A DNA stretch of 42,757 nucleotides from Candidatus Methanophagales archaeon (lineage in GTDB: Archaea > Halobacteriota > Syntropharchaeia > Alkanophagales > Methanospirareceae). The position numbers were made by a program, and so were the translations under genes. The notes beneath the pieces were generated by a model. It was not told the origin of the DNA, did no database searches, and worked only from the letters and a program-made list of their open reading frames with translations. How positions within the stretch are numbered: the first letter of the stretch is position 1; every line of letters begins with the position of its first letter. Shown piece after piece: positions 9,233 to 19,479 of the stretch. The DNA is taken from positions 1 to 42,757 of the forward strand of contig JACUTR010000003.1 of assembly GCA_014859735.1 (NCBI GenBank), given 5' to 3'.

Positions 9233-9396
9233 TTTATCGTCAGGCTCTAGGACGGCTTAGATGACAGAACAAGCCGCAGAAGAGGTTAAGGAGAGAGTCA
9301 GTCGGGAAACCGGCTGTCAGCACGGTGTAATTCACGTAGATCCGGGTAATACTTTATAGACTTGTGCCCTAACTAATCACTCTATGAAGGTGTAAG

Positions 9397-10197
9397 ATGA
9401 AGAGAGTAAAAAGAAAAATTATCAAGATTGATGAGGATTTATGTGATGGCTGTGGAATTTGCATCCCAACGTGCCCCGAACAAGCAATCCAGATTGTTGA
9501 TACGCCTGAAGGGAAAAAAGCAAGGTTGGTGAAAGAGTTTTACTGTGATGGTCTTGGTGCGTGTCTCGGTTCCTGTCCAACCGGAGCATTAACGATTGAA
9601 GAACGAGAAGCGGAACCTTACGATGAAGAGGCAACAATCGCTCGAATTAAAGGGACAGCACCTGAGATGTTGGAAGAACATCTAAAACATCTTAAGGAGC
9701 ATGCACAGGAATTACCTGAACATCACGGACATAAACTGCCGAAAGGTGTAACAACCTGTCCTTCCGCCCAGATGCTTCGGTGGGCAGAGAAGGAGGAGAA
9801 AGTAGCTAAAGAACCCGTGAAACTCCGCTCAGAATTACGGCATTGGCCTATACAACTGCATTTAGTTCACCCATCTGCTCCTTATTACCAGAATGCAGAC
9901 TTAGTTATAGTTGCTGATTGCGTTCCTTTTGCCTACGCCAATTTTCACGAGGATTTTCTGAAGGGTAGGGTGATCGCTATTGGCTGTCCAAAACTTGACG
10001 ACATCGAGGCTTATGGGGAAAAAGTTAGGCAGCTAATTGAAATAGCAAAGCCCCGCAGTATAACAATCGTACACATGGAAGTCCCCTGCTGTTTTGGTTT
10101 TGGAAACATTGTCCGGCAAGCACTGAGAGAAGCTCGGACGAGGAAGAAAATTCCGCTTGAGGATATAATAATAAGTATAACGGGTGAAAAATTGTGA
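9397..10197 (+). CDS. 4Fe-4S dicluster ferredoxin-domain protein of the type often adjacent to hcp
   Basis: CDGCGICIPTCPEQAI and YCDGLGACLGSCPTGALTIEEREAEPYDEEA; C-term VIVADCVPFAYANFHEDFLKGRVIAIGCPKLDD, MEVPCCFGFGNIVRQAL. Confidence 0.9.
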   Translation: MKRVKRKIIKIDEDLCDGCGICIPTCPEQAIQIVDTPEGKKARLVKEFYCDGLGACLGSCPTGALTIEEREAEPYDEEATIARIKGTAPEMLEEHLKHLKEHAQELPEHHGHKLPKGVTTCPSAQMLRWAEKEEKVAKEPVKLRSELRHWPIQLHLVHPSAPYYQNADLVIVADCVPFAYANFHEDFLKGRVIAIGCPKLDDIEAYGEKVRQLIEIAKPRSITIVHMEVPCCFGFGNIVRQALREARTRKKIPLEDIIISITGEKL

Positions 10198-10249
10198 GCA
10201 AAATTTAAAGTAGTTCACCTAACGTTTGAAGATATTATGGGGGTTAAAA

Positions 10250-12154
10250 ATGGAAGAGAATAGGATTTCTTACCACGAATCTGTTCGGAGGGTGTACGAG
10301 CGAATCAAAAAGGATAACATGGACAATATTTGGGATCGCTATGTGGCACAGGGTTTTGGGGGCGATCCTGATAGGAGATGTCCCTTCTGTCAGGCAGGAG
10401 TTCGGTGTGACTTATGTTCAAACGGGCCTTGCCGTGCAGATGCATCACTAAACAAGAAGGGTGTTTGCGGCATTACGGCGGATGGCATGGCTATGCGGAT
10501 GATGCTGCTGAGAAACGTGATGGGGGCATCCACGTACCACTATCACACCGATCAGACCATCAAGACTCTTCGGGCAACCGCACAGGGTCAAACACCATTC
10601 AAAATTAGCGAGTCTGAAAAATTGAAGGATTTTGCAGGGCGGCTTGGGGTAAATACCGCAGGATCAGAGAATGAACTTGCTATTCGGCTCTGTGATTTTG
10701 TGGAAGCCGATTTTAACCGGAAGTACTATGAACCGAGTCATATTGTAGAGATCTTAGCGCCACAGGAGCGTAAAGAAGCGTGGAAAAAACTGGATATTTT
10801 CCCCGGCGGGATTTACGGCGAGATGATGCTGGCCACAAGTTCGTGCCTGACTAACGTCGATGGTTACTACGTGAGCTTGGCGCTCAAGGCCATGCGTCTC
10901 GCGGTGGCAATGGCGTATCAAAGCCAGATTGTTAATGAGTATTGTCAGGATATCCTCTATGGGATACCAAATCCACATAAGATGCGGGTAGACCTCGGCG
11001 TGCTGGAGCCCGACTATGTGAATGTGCTGCCCAATGGCCATGAACCGTTCCTTGGGTTTGCTATGGTTCAACTTGCTCGAAAACCGGAATGGCAGGAAAA
11101 GGCACAAGCCGTTGGTGCCAGAGGATTGCGTGTCATTGCGAACATTGAGACGGGTCAAGAGATGATTCAGCGCTGGGAGATGGATGACGCATTTTACGGG
11201 TTCACCGGGAACTGGCTTATGCAAGAGGCGGTTTTTGCCAGTGGCTGCGTGGATCTTTTCGCCGCTGATATGAATTGTTCGATGCCTATTGACCCTTTAT
11301 ACGCTCGAAAATATAAGTTCAGACTCGTGCCGTTAAGTGAGTTAGTTGCCTTTGAAGGCATTACCGATCGGATCAACTATGAGCCTGAAAAGGCTGAAGA
11401 CCAGGCAGCTCGACTCTTGCGGATGGCGATCGATAACTTTAAAGAACGTAGAGCATATGTCGAGGCGGTTACCCAACTACCCATGAGAGAAGCTTTGGTT
11501 GGCTTTTCTACCGAAAGTATTCTAAAAGCTCTTGGCGGCACTCTCGACCCGCTCTTAGAAGCGCTCAAAGAGGGATCGTTGCGAGGGTGCGCAGGCCTTG
11601 TCTCATGCACGGCGCTGAGGGATTCAGGTCAGGATGTACACAGTGTCCGGATAGCAAAGGAGCTTATTAAACGTGATATCCTGGTGCTCTCAATGGGCTG
11701 TGGCAACGGAGCCATGCAAGTCGCGGGTCTCTGTACTCTCCAGGCGAAAGAATTTGCCGGCGCAGGTCTTAAAGGACTTTGTGAGAACCTGAATATCCCC
11801 CCAGTTCTCAGCTACGGAACCTGCACGGACACAGGACGTTTGGCTGACCTTTTGGCTGCAATCTCAAATGCGTTGGGAGGCGTGCCTCTACCAGATCTCC
11901 CGGTTGTTGCGGCAGCACCTGAATATATGGAACAGAAGGCGACCATTGACGCCGTCTTCGCGGTGGCTCTGGGACTCTATACGTATGTCAATCCTGTACC
12001 GACGGTTACGGGGGCACCACAGTTGGTCAAACTCTTCACTCAGGACTGCAAACAGCTAACCGGTGGTCTGCTGAATGTTGAAAGAGATCCAATCAAAGCA
12101 GCAGATGCCATGTTAGCACACATAGAAGCGAATCGAAAGAAAATAGGGATTTAA
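10250..12154 (+). CDS. CooS-family (anaerobic CODH-like) catalytic subunit homolog with divergent C-cluster motif
   Basis: RCPFCQAGVRCDLCSNGPCRAD...KKGVCG; NGHEP; DMNCSMP; LVSCTALRDSGQDVHSVRIAKELIKRDILVLSMGCGNG; YGTCTDTGRLADLLAAISN; APEYMEQKATIDAVFAVALGLYTYV. The usual GICCTGNE is replaced by NIETGQE. Confidence 0.92.
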   Translation: MEENRISYHESVRRVYERIKKDNMDNIWDRYVAQGFGGDPDRRCPFCQAGVRCDLCSNGPCRADASLNKKGVCGITADGMAMRMMLLRNVMGASTYHYHTDQTIKTLRATAQGQTPFKISESEKLKDFAGRLGVNTAGSENELAIRLCDFVEADFNRKYYEPSHIVEILAPQERKEAWKKLDIFPGGIYGEMMLATSSCLTNVDGYYVSLALKAMRLAVAMAYQSQIVNEYCQDILYGIPNPHKMRVDLGVLEPDYVNVLPNGHEPFLGFAMVQLARKPEWQEKAQAVGARGLRVIANIETGQEMIQRWEMDDAFYGFTGNWLMQEAVFASGCVDLFAADMNCSMPIDPLYARKYKFRLVPLSELVAFEGITDRINYEPEKAEDQAARLLRMAIDNFKERRAYVEAVTQLPMREALVGFSTESILKALGGTLDPLLEALKEGSLRGCAGLVSCTALRDSGQDVHSVRIAKELIKRDILVLSMGCGNGAMQVAGLCTLQAKEFAGAGLKGLCENLNIPPVLSYGTCTDTGRLADLLAAISNALGGVPLPDLPVVAAAPEYMEQKATIDAVFAVALGLYTYVNPVPTVTGAPQLVKLFTQDCKQLTGGLLNVERDPIKAADAMLAHIEANRKKIGI

Positions 12155-12266
12155 GCCGGGATGAATCGTGGAAGGAGGAGTGGAACGACCGGTCCACACG
12201 TACGATGATAAATCTTAATCCAGTTGTTTATTTACCTTATATATCTAATTAATCGGTGTGGATCCA

Positions 12267-12545
12267 ATGGCTCTGGTGCACATTAAAGGAACGAAGAAAG
12301 GGAAGGTTATTCTCTATGCGTTAAGCACCTGCGTCTGGTGCAAGAAAACGAAGAAGCTGCTCACGGAATTAGGCGTGGATTTCTACTACGTATATGTCGA
12401 CTTACTGGAAGGAGAGGAGAAAGCAAAAGTTTTGGATGAGATAGCGCGTCATAGTTCTGTTCGCTCCTTTCCCACACTCGTGATTGAGGATAAAACGTGC
12501 GTCGTCGGCCATCAGGAGAGGAAGATCCGGGAGGTTTTAGGATGA
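12267..12545 (+). CDS. Glutaredoxin-like protein
   Basis: [35 protein letters not shown]...[32 protein letters not shown] active site. Alternative GTG at 12258. Confidence 0.88.
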   Translation: MALVHIKGTKKGKVILYALSTCVWCKKTKKLLTELGVDFYYVYVDLLEGEEKAKVLDEIARHSSVRSFPTLVIEDKTCVVGHQERKIREVLG

Positions 12546-13048
12546 TGAATGATGCTAACGTAACGAATGATGAGGTTCAGAAGCTTTATACACGCTTGGA
12601 TAATGAGGCTGAGGCGTCAGGATACCATCTGAATCCCGATGGTGAACACACCAGGGATTTGGTCAGAGGACTGCTTATAAACGAGAAGCGATACGGATAC
12701 TGGGCATGCCCCTGCAGGTTGGCTTCGGGCGATAAAGAGGTGGATCTTGATATCATCTGTCCCTGTGATTATAGAGATCAGGATGTAGAGGAATACGGCG
12801 CCTGCTATTGTGGACTTTATGTCTCAGAGGATGTTCTCGAGGGCAAACAGAGTGTAGAACCTATACCTGAACGGCGGCCACCACCTGAGGAGAGGAAGAG
12901 GGCAGAGCAAGTACCCCCCGCAGTATCCTCACTATCGCTCCCAGTCTGGAGATGCCGCGTATGCGGCTACCTCTGTGCACGAGAGGGGCCTCCTGGAGTG
13001 TGCCCCATCTGCAAGGCGAAAAAGGACCGGTTTGAACGGTTCATATAG
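12542..13048 (+). CDS. Ferredoxin:thioredoxin/disulfide reductase catalytic subunit fused to a C-terminal rubredoxin-like domain
   Basis: [44 protein letters not shown] (CPC..CPC..CYC motifs) then [36 protein letters not shown] overlap with glutaredoxin stop. Confidence 0.92.
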   Translation: MMNDANVTNDEVQKLYTRLDNEAEASGYHLNPDGEHTRDLVRGLLINEKRYGYWACPCRLASGDKEVDLDIICPCDYRDQDVEEYGACYCGLYVSEDVLEGKQSVEPIPERRPPPEERKRAEQVPPAVSSLSLPVWRCRVCGYLCAREGPPGVCPICKAKKDRFERFI

Positions 13049-13116
13049 CTTCATTGCGATCTTAGCCGGCAGCACTCTCATGACGGGGTTATAGTAGCAG
13101 CAGTATAAAGTGAAAA

Positions 13117-15549
13117 ATGGCAGAAGGACGTAAAAAGGCTGAACTCAAGATTTCAGGAATGACGTGTGCGACCTGCGCTACGACTATTGAAAAATCCCTC
13201 CTGAGCAAAGGCGGTGTTGCTGATGCGCAGGTGAATCTTGGAACTGAGAGTGCCACCGTGGAGTATGATCCGACACAAGTACGACTTACTGACTTAGAGA
13301 AAGCGGTAACCGATGCAGGGTATGGCGTGATACATGAAAGAGTAACGCTGAGGGTCGGGGGAATGACCTGCGCCATCTGTGTGAAAACAATTGAAGACAC
13401 GCTCACAAGACTGGATGGAATCACGGGCGTTACGGTTAATCTCGGTTCTGAGAAGGCGTACGTTACCTACAATCCACGAATAACAACGATAGCCGAGATG
13501 AAGCAAGCAATTGAAGACGTGGGCTATCAGTATCTCGGGGTGGTGGGAGAAGAAGCAGAAGATGCAGAGAGAGTCGCGCGCGAGAGGGATTTACGAGAAA
13601 AGCGCAATCGGTTCATCGTTGGATTTGCCATCGGTATCCCGCTCATGATTCTCATCTATCTTCCGGTCCGCTTTCCATTTCCAATGGCGTATTTTATGCT
13701 GGTTGTTTCGGCTCCGGCTTTTATCTATGTAAGCCACCCGATATTCGGCGCAGCCTATCGTTCTCTTAAACATAAGAATCTCAACATGGACGTCATGTAC
13801 TCGATGGGGATCGGTGTTGCGTTTGTCTCAAGCCTTTTGGGTACGTTTGGGGTTATACTTACCGGGGAATTCCTGTTTTATGAGACCGCACTTCTCCTTG
13901 CCTCGTTTCTTACGATAGGACGGTATTTGGAAGCACGAGCAAAAGGGAAAACTTCTGAAGCGATTAAACGATTGATAGGGTTACAACCAAAAACCGCCAC
14001 GGTTATTCGTGATACCCGCGAACTGGAAATACCCCTGGAGGATGTTCAAATCAATGACCGAATAGTCGTTAAACCGGGAGAGAAAATCCCGGTCGATGGT
14101 GAGGTTATTGAGGGTGAGAGCTATGTAGATGAATCAATGATTACGGGAGAGCCTATTCCCGGTTTGAAGCAGAAAGGTGATGGTGTTGTTGGTGGAACGC
14201 TCAACAAAAACAGCGTACTCACCTTCATCGCGACAAAAATAGGGCGGGAGACGGTACTCGCTCAAATCATCAAGCTTGTGGAAGATGCACAGGGCTCAAA
14301 ACCCCCGGTTCAACGAATTGCGGATAAAGCCGTGAGCTATTTCATTCCGGCAGTCTTAACCATCGCACTTCTTTCCTTTGCCGTATGGTATTTTGTTATC
14401 GGCAATACGCTCCTTTTCTCCCTTACCGCCTTGATTGCGGTGCTCGTTATCGCATGCCCCTGCGCCCTCGGGCTCGCAACACCGACTGCAGTAACAGTAG
14501 GCGTTGGTCGTGGGGCAGAACTTGGCGTTCTCGTCAAGAGCGGGGAAGCCCTGGAAATATCAGAGAGACTGACAACGATAATCTTTGATAAAACGGGGAC
14601 GCTGACCAAGGGAAAGCCAGAGGTCACCGATATAATCGGTACAGGAATCGACGCTCGAACGTTGCTCACGTTGGCGGCAAGTGTTGAGAAGAATTCACAG
14701 CACCCACTCGCAGAGGCGATTGTGAGACGAGCAGAGGAACGGGGTATTGAGCTGGAGGAGAGCGAAGGGTTTGACACCTTTGGCGGAAAAGGTGTAACAG
14801 CACACGTTGCGGGGAAAGAGCTGCTTATAGGGAATAGAATACTTTTTGAAGAAAGAGCTATCTCATACCCGGAAGAGGTTGAGGAACAGATCGTTCGCCT
14901 TGAAAAGGAAGGAAAGACGGTCATACTCATCGCTCGTGATAACGAAATGAGTGGTATTATAGCCATTGCGGACACCCTGAAGGAAAGCACAAAAGAAGCA
15001 ATCAAAGCGTTCAAGGACATGGGGCTGAATGTCGTCATGATTACGGGTGATAATGCACGGACTGCGCACGCGATTGCGGGGCACATCGGCATAGAACGGG
15101 TATTAGCTGAAGTCTTACCTCAGGATAAAGCTGAAGAAGTGAAGAAACTGCAAGAAACCGGAGAGGTGGTAGCCTTCGTGGGTGATGGTATCAACGATGC
15201 ACCTGCACTTGCACAGGCTGATGTAGGTATCGCAATCGGTAGTGGGACGGACGTGGCAATAGAGAGTGGTGAAATAGTTTTGATAAAGGACGATCTTATG
15301 GACGCTGTTTCCGCAGTGCAGTTGAGTAAGAAAGTGATGTCGAGGATAAAGCAGAACTTATTCTGGGCTTTTGCATATAATACCGCACTCATTCCTATGG
15401 CAGCAGGAATACTCTATCCCTTTTTTGGTATCACGTTTAAGCCTGAGCTTGCGGGGCTTGCCATGGCTTTGAGTTCCGTAACGGTCGTAACGCTTTCCTT
15501 GATGTTGAAGAACTATATACCGCCCGCAAAGAGGGGTGAAAAAAAATAG
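13117..15549 (+). CDS. copA: Cu+-type heavy-metal P1B-ATPase with two HMA domains
   Basis: [95 protein letters not shown]. Confidence 0.95.
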   Translation: MAEGRKKAELKISGMTCATCATTIEKSLLSKGGVADAQVNLGTESATVEYDPTQVRLTDLEKAVTDAGYGVIHERVTLRVGGMTCAICVKTIEDTLTRLDGITGVTVNLGSEKAYVTYNPRITTIAEMKQAIEDVGYQYLGVVGEEAEDAERVARERDLREKRNRFIVGFAIGIPLMILIYLPVRFPFPMAYFMLVVSAPAFIYVSHPIFGAAYRSLKHKNLNMDVMYSMGIGVAFVSSLLGTFGVILTGEFLFYETALLLASFLTIGRYLEARAKGKTSEAIKRLIGLQPKTATVIRDTRELEIPLEDVQINDRIVVKPGEKIPVDGEVIEGESYVDESMITGEPIPGLKQKGDGVVGGTLNKNSVLTFIATKIGRETVLAQIIKLVEDAQGSKPPVQRIADKAVSYFIPAVLTIALLSFAVWYFVIGNTLLFSLTALIAVLVIACPCALGLATPTAVTVGVGRGAELGVLVKSGEALEISERLTTIIFDKTGTLTKGKPEVTDIIGTGIDARTLLTLAASVEKNSQHPLAEAIVRRAEERGIELEESEGFDTFGGKGVTAHVAGKELLIGNRILFEERAISYPEEVEEQIVRLEKEGKTVILIARDNEMSGIIAIADTLKESTKEAIKAFKDMGLNVVMITGDNARTAHAIAGHIGIERVLAEVLPQDKAEEVKKLQETGEVVAFVGDGINDAPALAQADVGIAIGSGTDVAIESGEIVLIKDDLMDAVSAVQLSKKVMSRIKQNLFWAFAYNTALIPMAAGILYPFFGITFKPELAGLAMALSSVTVVTLSLMLKNYIPPAKRGEKK

Positions 15550-15597
15550 ATAAAAGCAAAAGCACTTTTATCTCGAGGAGGATATAGTGATAGAGGG

Positions 15598-18500
15598 ATG
15601 CACCGAGAGAATGAAAAAGGGAGTAAAAAGGAGAACAAACCGGGAACGAGGGTACCACCCTTAAGCATAGAAATAACAACTCTACTGCTCCTTTTTTTAG
15701 GCTCCGCCTCCATTGTTTTGCTTCTGCATGCGCCACAGAAACTGAGCGCCCAGGGGAGTTTAGCCCTAGTTGCTCTTGCTGCTTTTCCCTTCGCATACGG
15801 GATATGGATGCGAAAGAAATGGGCTTTTTACGCTTCTCTAATCTTACTTGAAGCGCTCATCCTTATCTCGCCCCTCATCGCTGCCTTTAGCCCGTACTTT
15901 GGTATCGAATATAATTGGATATCTTTACTCTCATTTGTCGTAGTGGGCTTAACCGTTCTTCCTCTTCTTATATCAAACGAGCACCACTTCGGAATTCTTA
16001 AAGAAGCAAAACTGCAAACGGTCATCAAAAACCTTCCGATCTTCAACACGCTCTTCATTATTTTTGGTGTTGCCCTTATCATAAGAACGGTTTTGCCGTA
16101 TGATACCGTTTTTAAAGACACCGTTAGATTTGCCTCCGATGACGCGGTATTCCACATGCGATTGGTTGAGAACGCATTATTCGGGGACCATTTTCCTCGT
16201 CGACTCTTTTTTGATGCGTATACCTACTTTCCTCATGGAATATACCTCCATTTTGCTCCTTTATTTGACCAGCTCATCATCTTTGCCACCTGGATAATCG
16301 GGCTTGGCTCGCCAACGAGAGCACTAATGGAAGCAGTGGGCGCGTATTATCCCGCAATCCTCGGTGCACTGGTCGTTTTCCCGGTTTATATCATTGGAAG
16401 GGAGCTCTCTAACAAATATGCAGGCATGATAGCCGCGTTGGTGGTTGCAACGCTTCCGGGGCAGTTCCTCTCTCGTTCTATACTCGGATTTACCGACCAT
16501 CATATCGGTGAAGTGCTGTTCAGCACCATAGCAGTGATGTTTCTCATAGTGGCGCTAAAGAGAGCAAAAGAGGAGCTCCCGGAAGGGGCTTTTCTGGACT
16601 GGTTTGCAAAATCCCCTATGGGATGGGTACGAGGCAAGAACTTTCCTTTCCTCTGCTATGCCGCTGTAATATTGGTGCTTTTTCAGGTAGTGCCCTGGGA
16701 ATGGTGGGTCTTCCTTTCTCTCATCCTCTTCCTTCTCGCACTTATTATCTTCCATTTCTGGAAAAAGCCTGATTCTTACGCATTTTATACCATCTTGGCA
16801 GGCATGGCACTCGGATTCTATCTTCTTACATGGGTGGGCGGAGTTCTTTTTATCGCCATCTTTATCCTCTACGGCGTTCTGCAATACACTCTAAACGGAG
16901 TTCGGGGTGGGCCCAATGAGTATATCTGTATTACCCTTACTCCGCTCTTTTTTATTCCTCTGCTAATGCTTCTTCCCTTCTTCGGCCCCTCGTATCCTTA
17001 TTATAACATACAGCAGGTAGGATCACTAAACGTGGGCATCATCATTTTTTCCATTCCTCTTCTCTATCGGTATCTGATCAATAAATTTGGTTATAGGCGT
17101 GGCTTAGTTAGGGAAAGGATAGCAAAAGCCGCGTTGACGAAGCCGGAGAGGATTGGAAGAGGTGAATATACCTGTCCGATCTGTGGTAAAAGATCAAGGG
17201 GCGCTGGCATCGTCGAACACATAAAGACAAAGCACCGAGCTGATATTGAGAGAAAAAGCGAGCTCGTAAAATTAAAACTTTTTTTTGATGAAAATCCTGA
17301 GCTAAGCGGGGGGTTAAAGAAACTCGGAATCAGCCCCATGCATGGTTCCCCGTTAGAAATAACCTCTAAATACGATCTTCTCTTGCCTGTTCTTACCATA
17401 GCGGTTCTAGTCGGGTTGGCTATTCTCTTTTTCCCATCAATAATTGGTGGTTTTGTTGGTACGATAACACCGGGCGGGACGGCATTGACCATAGCGGAGG
17501 TTCATCCAATGGAAACCGGAAGGGCGTGGGAATGGTTCACAATTTCCTTCTACATCGCGCTTTTCGCGATGGGAATACTTGCACTGAATCTCGTGCTGAG
17601 AAATAGGCCTGAAGAGCTTCTCATATTGGTCTGGAGCATCATCATCTTTGTTACCGTAGGCGGGTTGGGGGTTTTCGGAATAGAGGGCATAGGACAGAAC
17701 AGGTTCGCTTATTATTATGCGATAAATGCCGCAATACTCTCGGGCCTGTTTTTTATGAAGGCCTTTGAGTTTTTAACCGGTGGTGAGGAGAACGTGATAA
17801 AAAGAGAATCAACGGCTGACGCTCGTTCTGGGAAGAAAGGGGGGAAAGCGAAGGGAAGTGAGGCAAACCTTGATCTACGTCTTATCATCTTTGCTTTCGC
17901 TATACTGGTTATCTTCGTGATAGGCATAACCCAGGTGGGTATCGAATCCATCATCCCCGTGGCAGTTATCGTGGCGATTTTCTTCGTCTGGATGCATGCC
18001 GCAAACAAAAAGAGAGCGGATAGAGAGAAGCCGCTTAGAAAAACGCTTGCTGTTTTGCTCATTATTATTATCCTATTTTATCCGTTCCCGTTGAATGCAG
18101 TGGCCAGGCCCTTTCCCTCCACCACTAACCTGCCACTAAGCGCAGCATACGCCATAAATACTGCGGAGAGGGGCATCGGGATGATTGGTGAGGCAGACTG
18201 GTATGAATCGCTGAGATGGATGCGAACCAACACCCCGGAGCCCGGTATCGACTACTATGGCGTATATGAAGAACCCCCTTTGAACGAGACAACGGGTGTG
18301 AGAGAAGATTATAAGTATCCCCCGTCGGCTTATGGTGTGATGAGCTGGTGGGACTTTGGGCATATAATTACCTGGATAGCACATCGCATTCCGAATGCAA
18401 ATCCGTTTCAGGCAGGTGTCGGCGGTCCTATAGGTAGTGGTAGTCCCGGAGCTTGTGTATTCTTCATCGTAGACGATGAAAGCGAGGCGAATGAGGTTGC

Positions 18501-19479
18501 CGATGCACTCGGCGTGAGATATGTGGTGAGCAACTTTGAGATGGCTGATATCTGGAACGCCTTATACAACAAATATGCTGCGATGACCGTATGGGCAGGT
18601 AATCCCCAATATTATAACACCCTTTCGTATTATTATCAGACGATGGTAGCACGGTTACATATGTTTGATGGTGCGAGTGTGGAGGTAGCTGGTGAGACTA
18701 TACCTGCTTTGTCCCACTACCGCCTGGTGCACGAATCCCCTACTTTTATCCTTCCCTTGCTTATTATGGATGAAAATACCGGGTATATCTACTGGCGAAG
18801 TTTTTCTGGCGATTATGAAACGACAGCCGCTCAGGCACAGCTTCTTCATGGGTGGCTCTTCAGTATGTCTGCGGGAGTAGGGATGGAAGCGGATTTGGAC
18901 GAAGGATTTATGCCCGAAATGCTGAAGAGTGCCTTTAATAGCACTATCCCGCTCTCTGAGGAGAGCACTGTCGTGAAAGTGAACGGGGGCAGATGGATAA
19001 TAACAGACGAAGAGAATAGAAATGTGTTCATAATTGAGAAGAAGGAGGGAACGTTAAACGCTTACCTCTATGGATGGCCAACAGGGCAGCCGAACATAAA
19101 AGCTTGGACACCCGAATACCTCCAGCCCGTGAGTTTTGTTAAAGTCTTCGAATATGTAAAGGGGGCGAGAATAGAAGGGGCAGCTCCTAATGGGTCCTTA
19201 ATCGAGGTATCAACAACCATAACCACCAACCAGGGGAGAACATTTACCTACTCTGCGCGAACCACAGCTAATGACTCATACAAATACGAGTTTATCGTAC
19301 CGTATTCAACTGAAGGCCCGGTAGAAGGTGGCACGAATTTTGATGTCTCGGTATCGCCGTACACTCTAAGAGCGGGGCATTTCGAGAACGAAAGAGTGGT
19401 GTGGGATGTGGAGGAAGAAGTGCGAATCCATGAAGGGGATGTTATGGAGGGGAGAACGATAAAAGTAGATCTCCTTTAA
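15598..19479 (+). CDS. aglB: Oligosaccharyltransferase AglB/STT3, with an embedded C2H2-like zinc finger
   Basis: Many TM helices; SDDAVFHMRLVENALFGD; YGVMSWWDFGHIITWIAHRIPNANPFQ (WWDYG-like signature). Confidence 0.94.
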   Translation: MHRENEKGSKKENKPGTRVPPLSIEITTLLLLFLGSASIVLLLHAPQKLSAQGSLALVALAAFPFAYGIWMRKKWAFYASLILLEALILISPLIAAFSPYFGIEYNWISLLSFVVVGLTVLPLLISNEHHFGILKEAKLQTVIKNLPIFNTLFIIFGVALIIRTVLPYDTVFKDTVRFASDDAVFHMRLVENALFGDHFPRRLFFDAYTYFPHGIYLHFAPLFDQLIIFATWIIGLGSPTRALMEAVGAYYPAILGALVVFPVYIIGRELSNKYAGMIAALVVATLPGQFLSRSILGFTDHHIGEVLFSTIAVMFLIVALKRAKEELPEGAFLDWFAKSPMGWVRGKNFPFLCYAAVILVLFQVVPWEWWVFLSLILFLLALIIFHFWKKPDSYAFYTILAGMALGFYLLTWVGGVLFIAIFILYGVLQYTLNGVRGGPNEYICITLTPLFFIPLLMLLPFFGPSYPYYNIQQVGSLNVGIIIFSIPLLYRYLINKFGYRRGLVRERIAKAALTKPERIGRGEYTCPICGKRSRGAGIVEHIKTKHRADIERKSELVKLKLFFDENPELSGGLKKLGISPMHGSPLEITSKYDLLLPVLTIAVLVGLAILFFPSIIGGFVGTITPGGTALTIAEVHPMETGRAWEWFTISFYIALFAMGILALNLVLRNRPEELLILVWSIIIFVTVGGLGVFGIEGIGQNRFAYYYAINAAILSGLFFMKAFEFLTGGEENVIKRESTADARSGKKGGKAKGSEANLDLRLIIFAFAILVIFVIGITQVGIESIIPVAVIVAIFFVWMHAANKKRADREKPLRKTLAVLLIIIILFYPFPLNAVARPFPSTTNLPLSAAYAINTAERGIGMIGEADWYESLRWMRTNTPEPGIDYYGVYEEPPLNETTGVREDYKYPPSAYGVMSWWDFGHIITWIAHRIPNANPFQAGVGGPIGSGSPGACVFFIVDDESEANEVADALGVRYVVSNFEMADIWNALYNKYAAMTVWAGNPQYYNTLSYYYQTMVARLHMFDGASVEVAGETIPALSHYRLVHESPTFILPLLIMDENTGYIYWRSFSGDYETTAAQAQLLHGWLFSMSAGVGMEADLDEGFMPEMLKSAFNSTIPLSEESTVVKVNGGRWIITDEENRNVFIIEKKEGTLNAYLYGWPTGQPNIKAWTPEYLQPVSFVKVFEYVKGARIEGAAPNGSLIEVSTTITTNQGRTFTYSARTTANDSYKYEFIVPYSTEGPVEGGTNFDVSVSPYTLRAGHFENERVVWDVEEEVRIHEGDVMEGRTIKVDLL
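17173..17235 (+). other. C2H2-like zinc finger segment within aglB (C-x2-C-x11-H-x4-H)
   Basis: GEYTCPICGKRSRGAGIVEHIKTKHRADIERK, codons 526-546 of AglB. Confidence 0.7.

Noticed and set aside
14337-15092. 251-aa minus ORF inside copA
   Set aside because: Ser-rich antisense shadow of the P-type ATPase.
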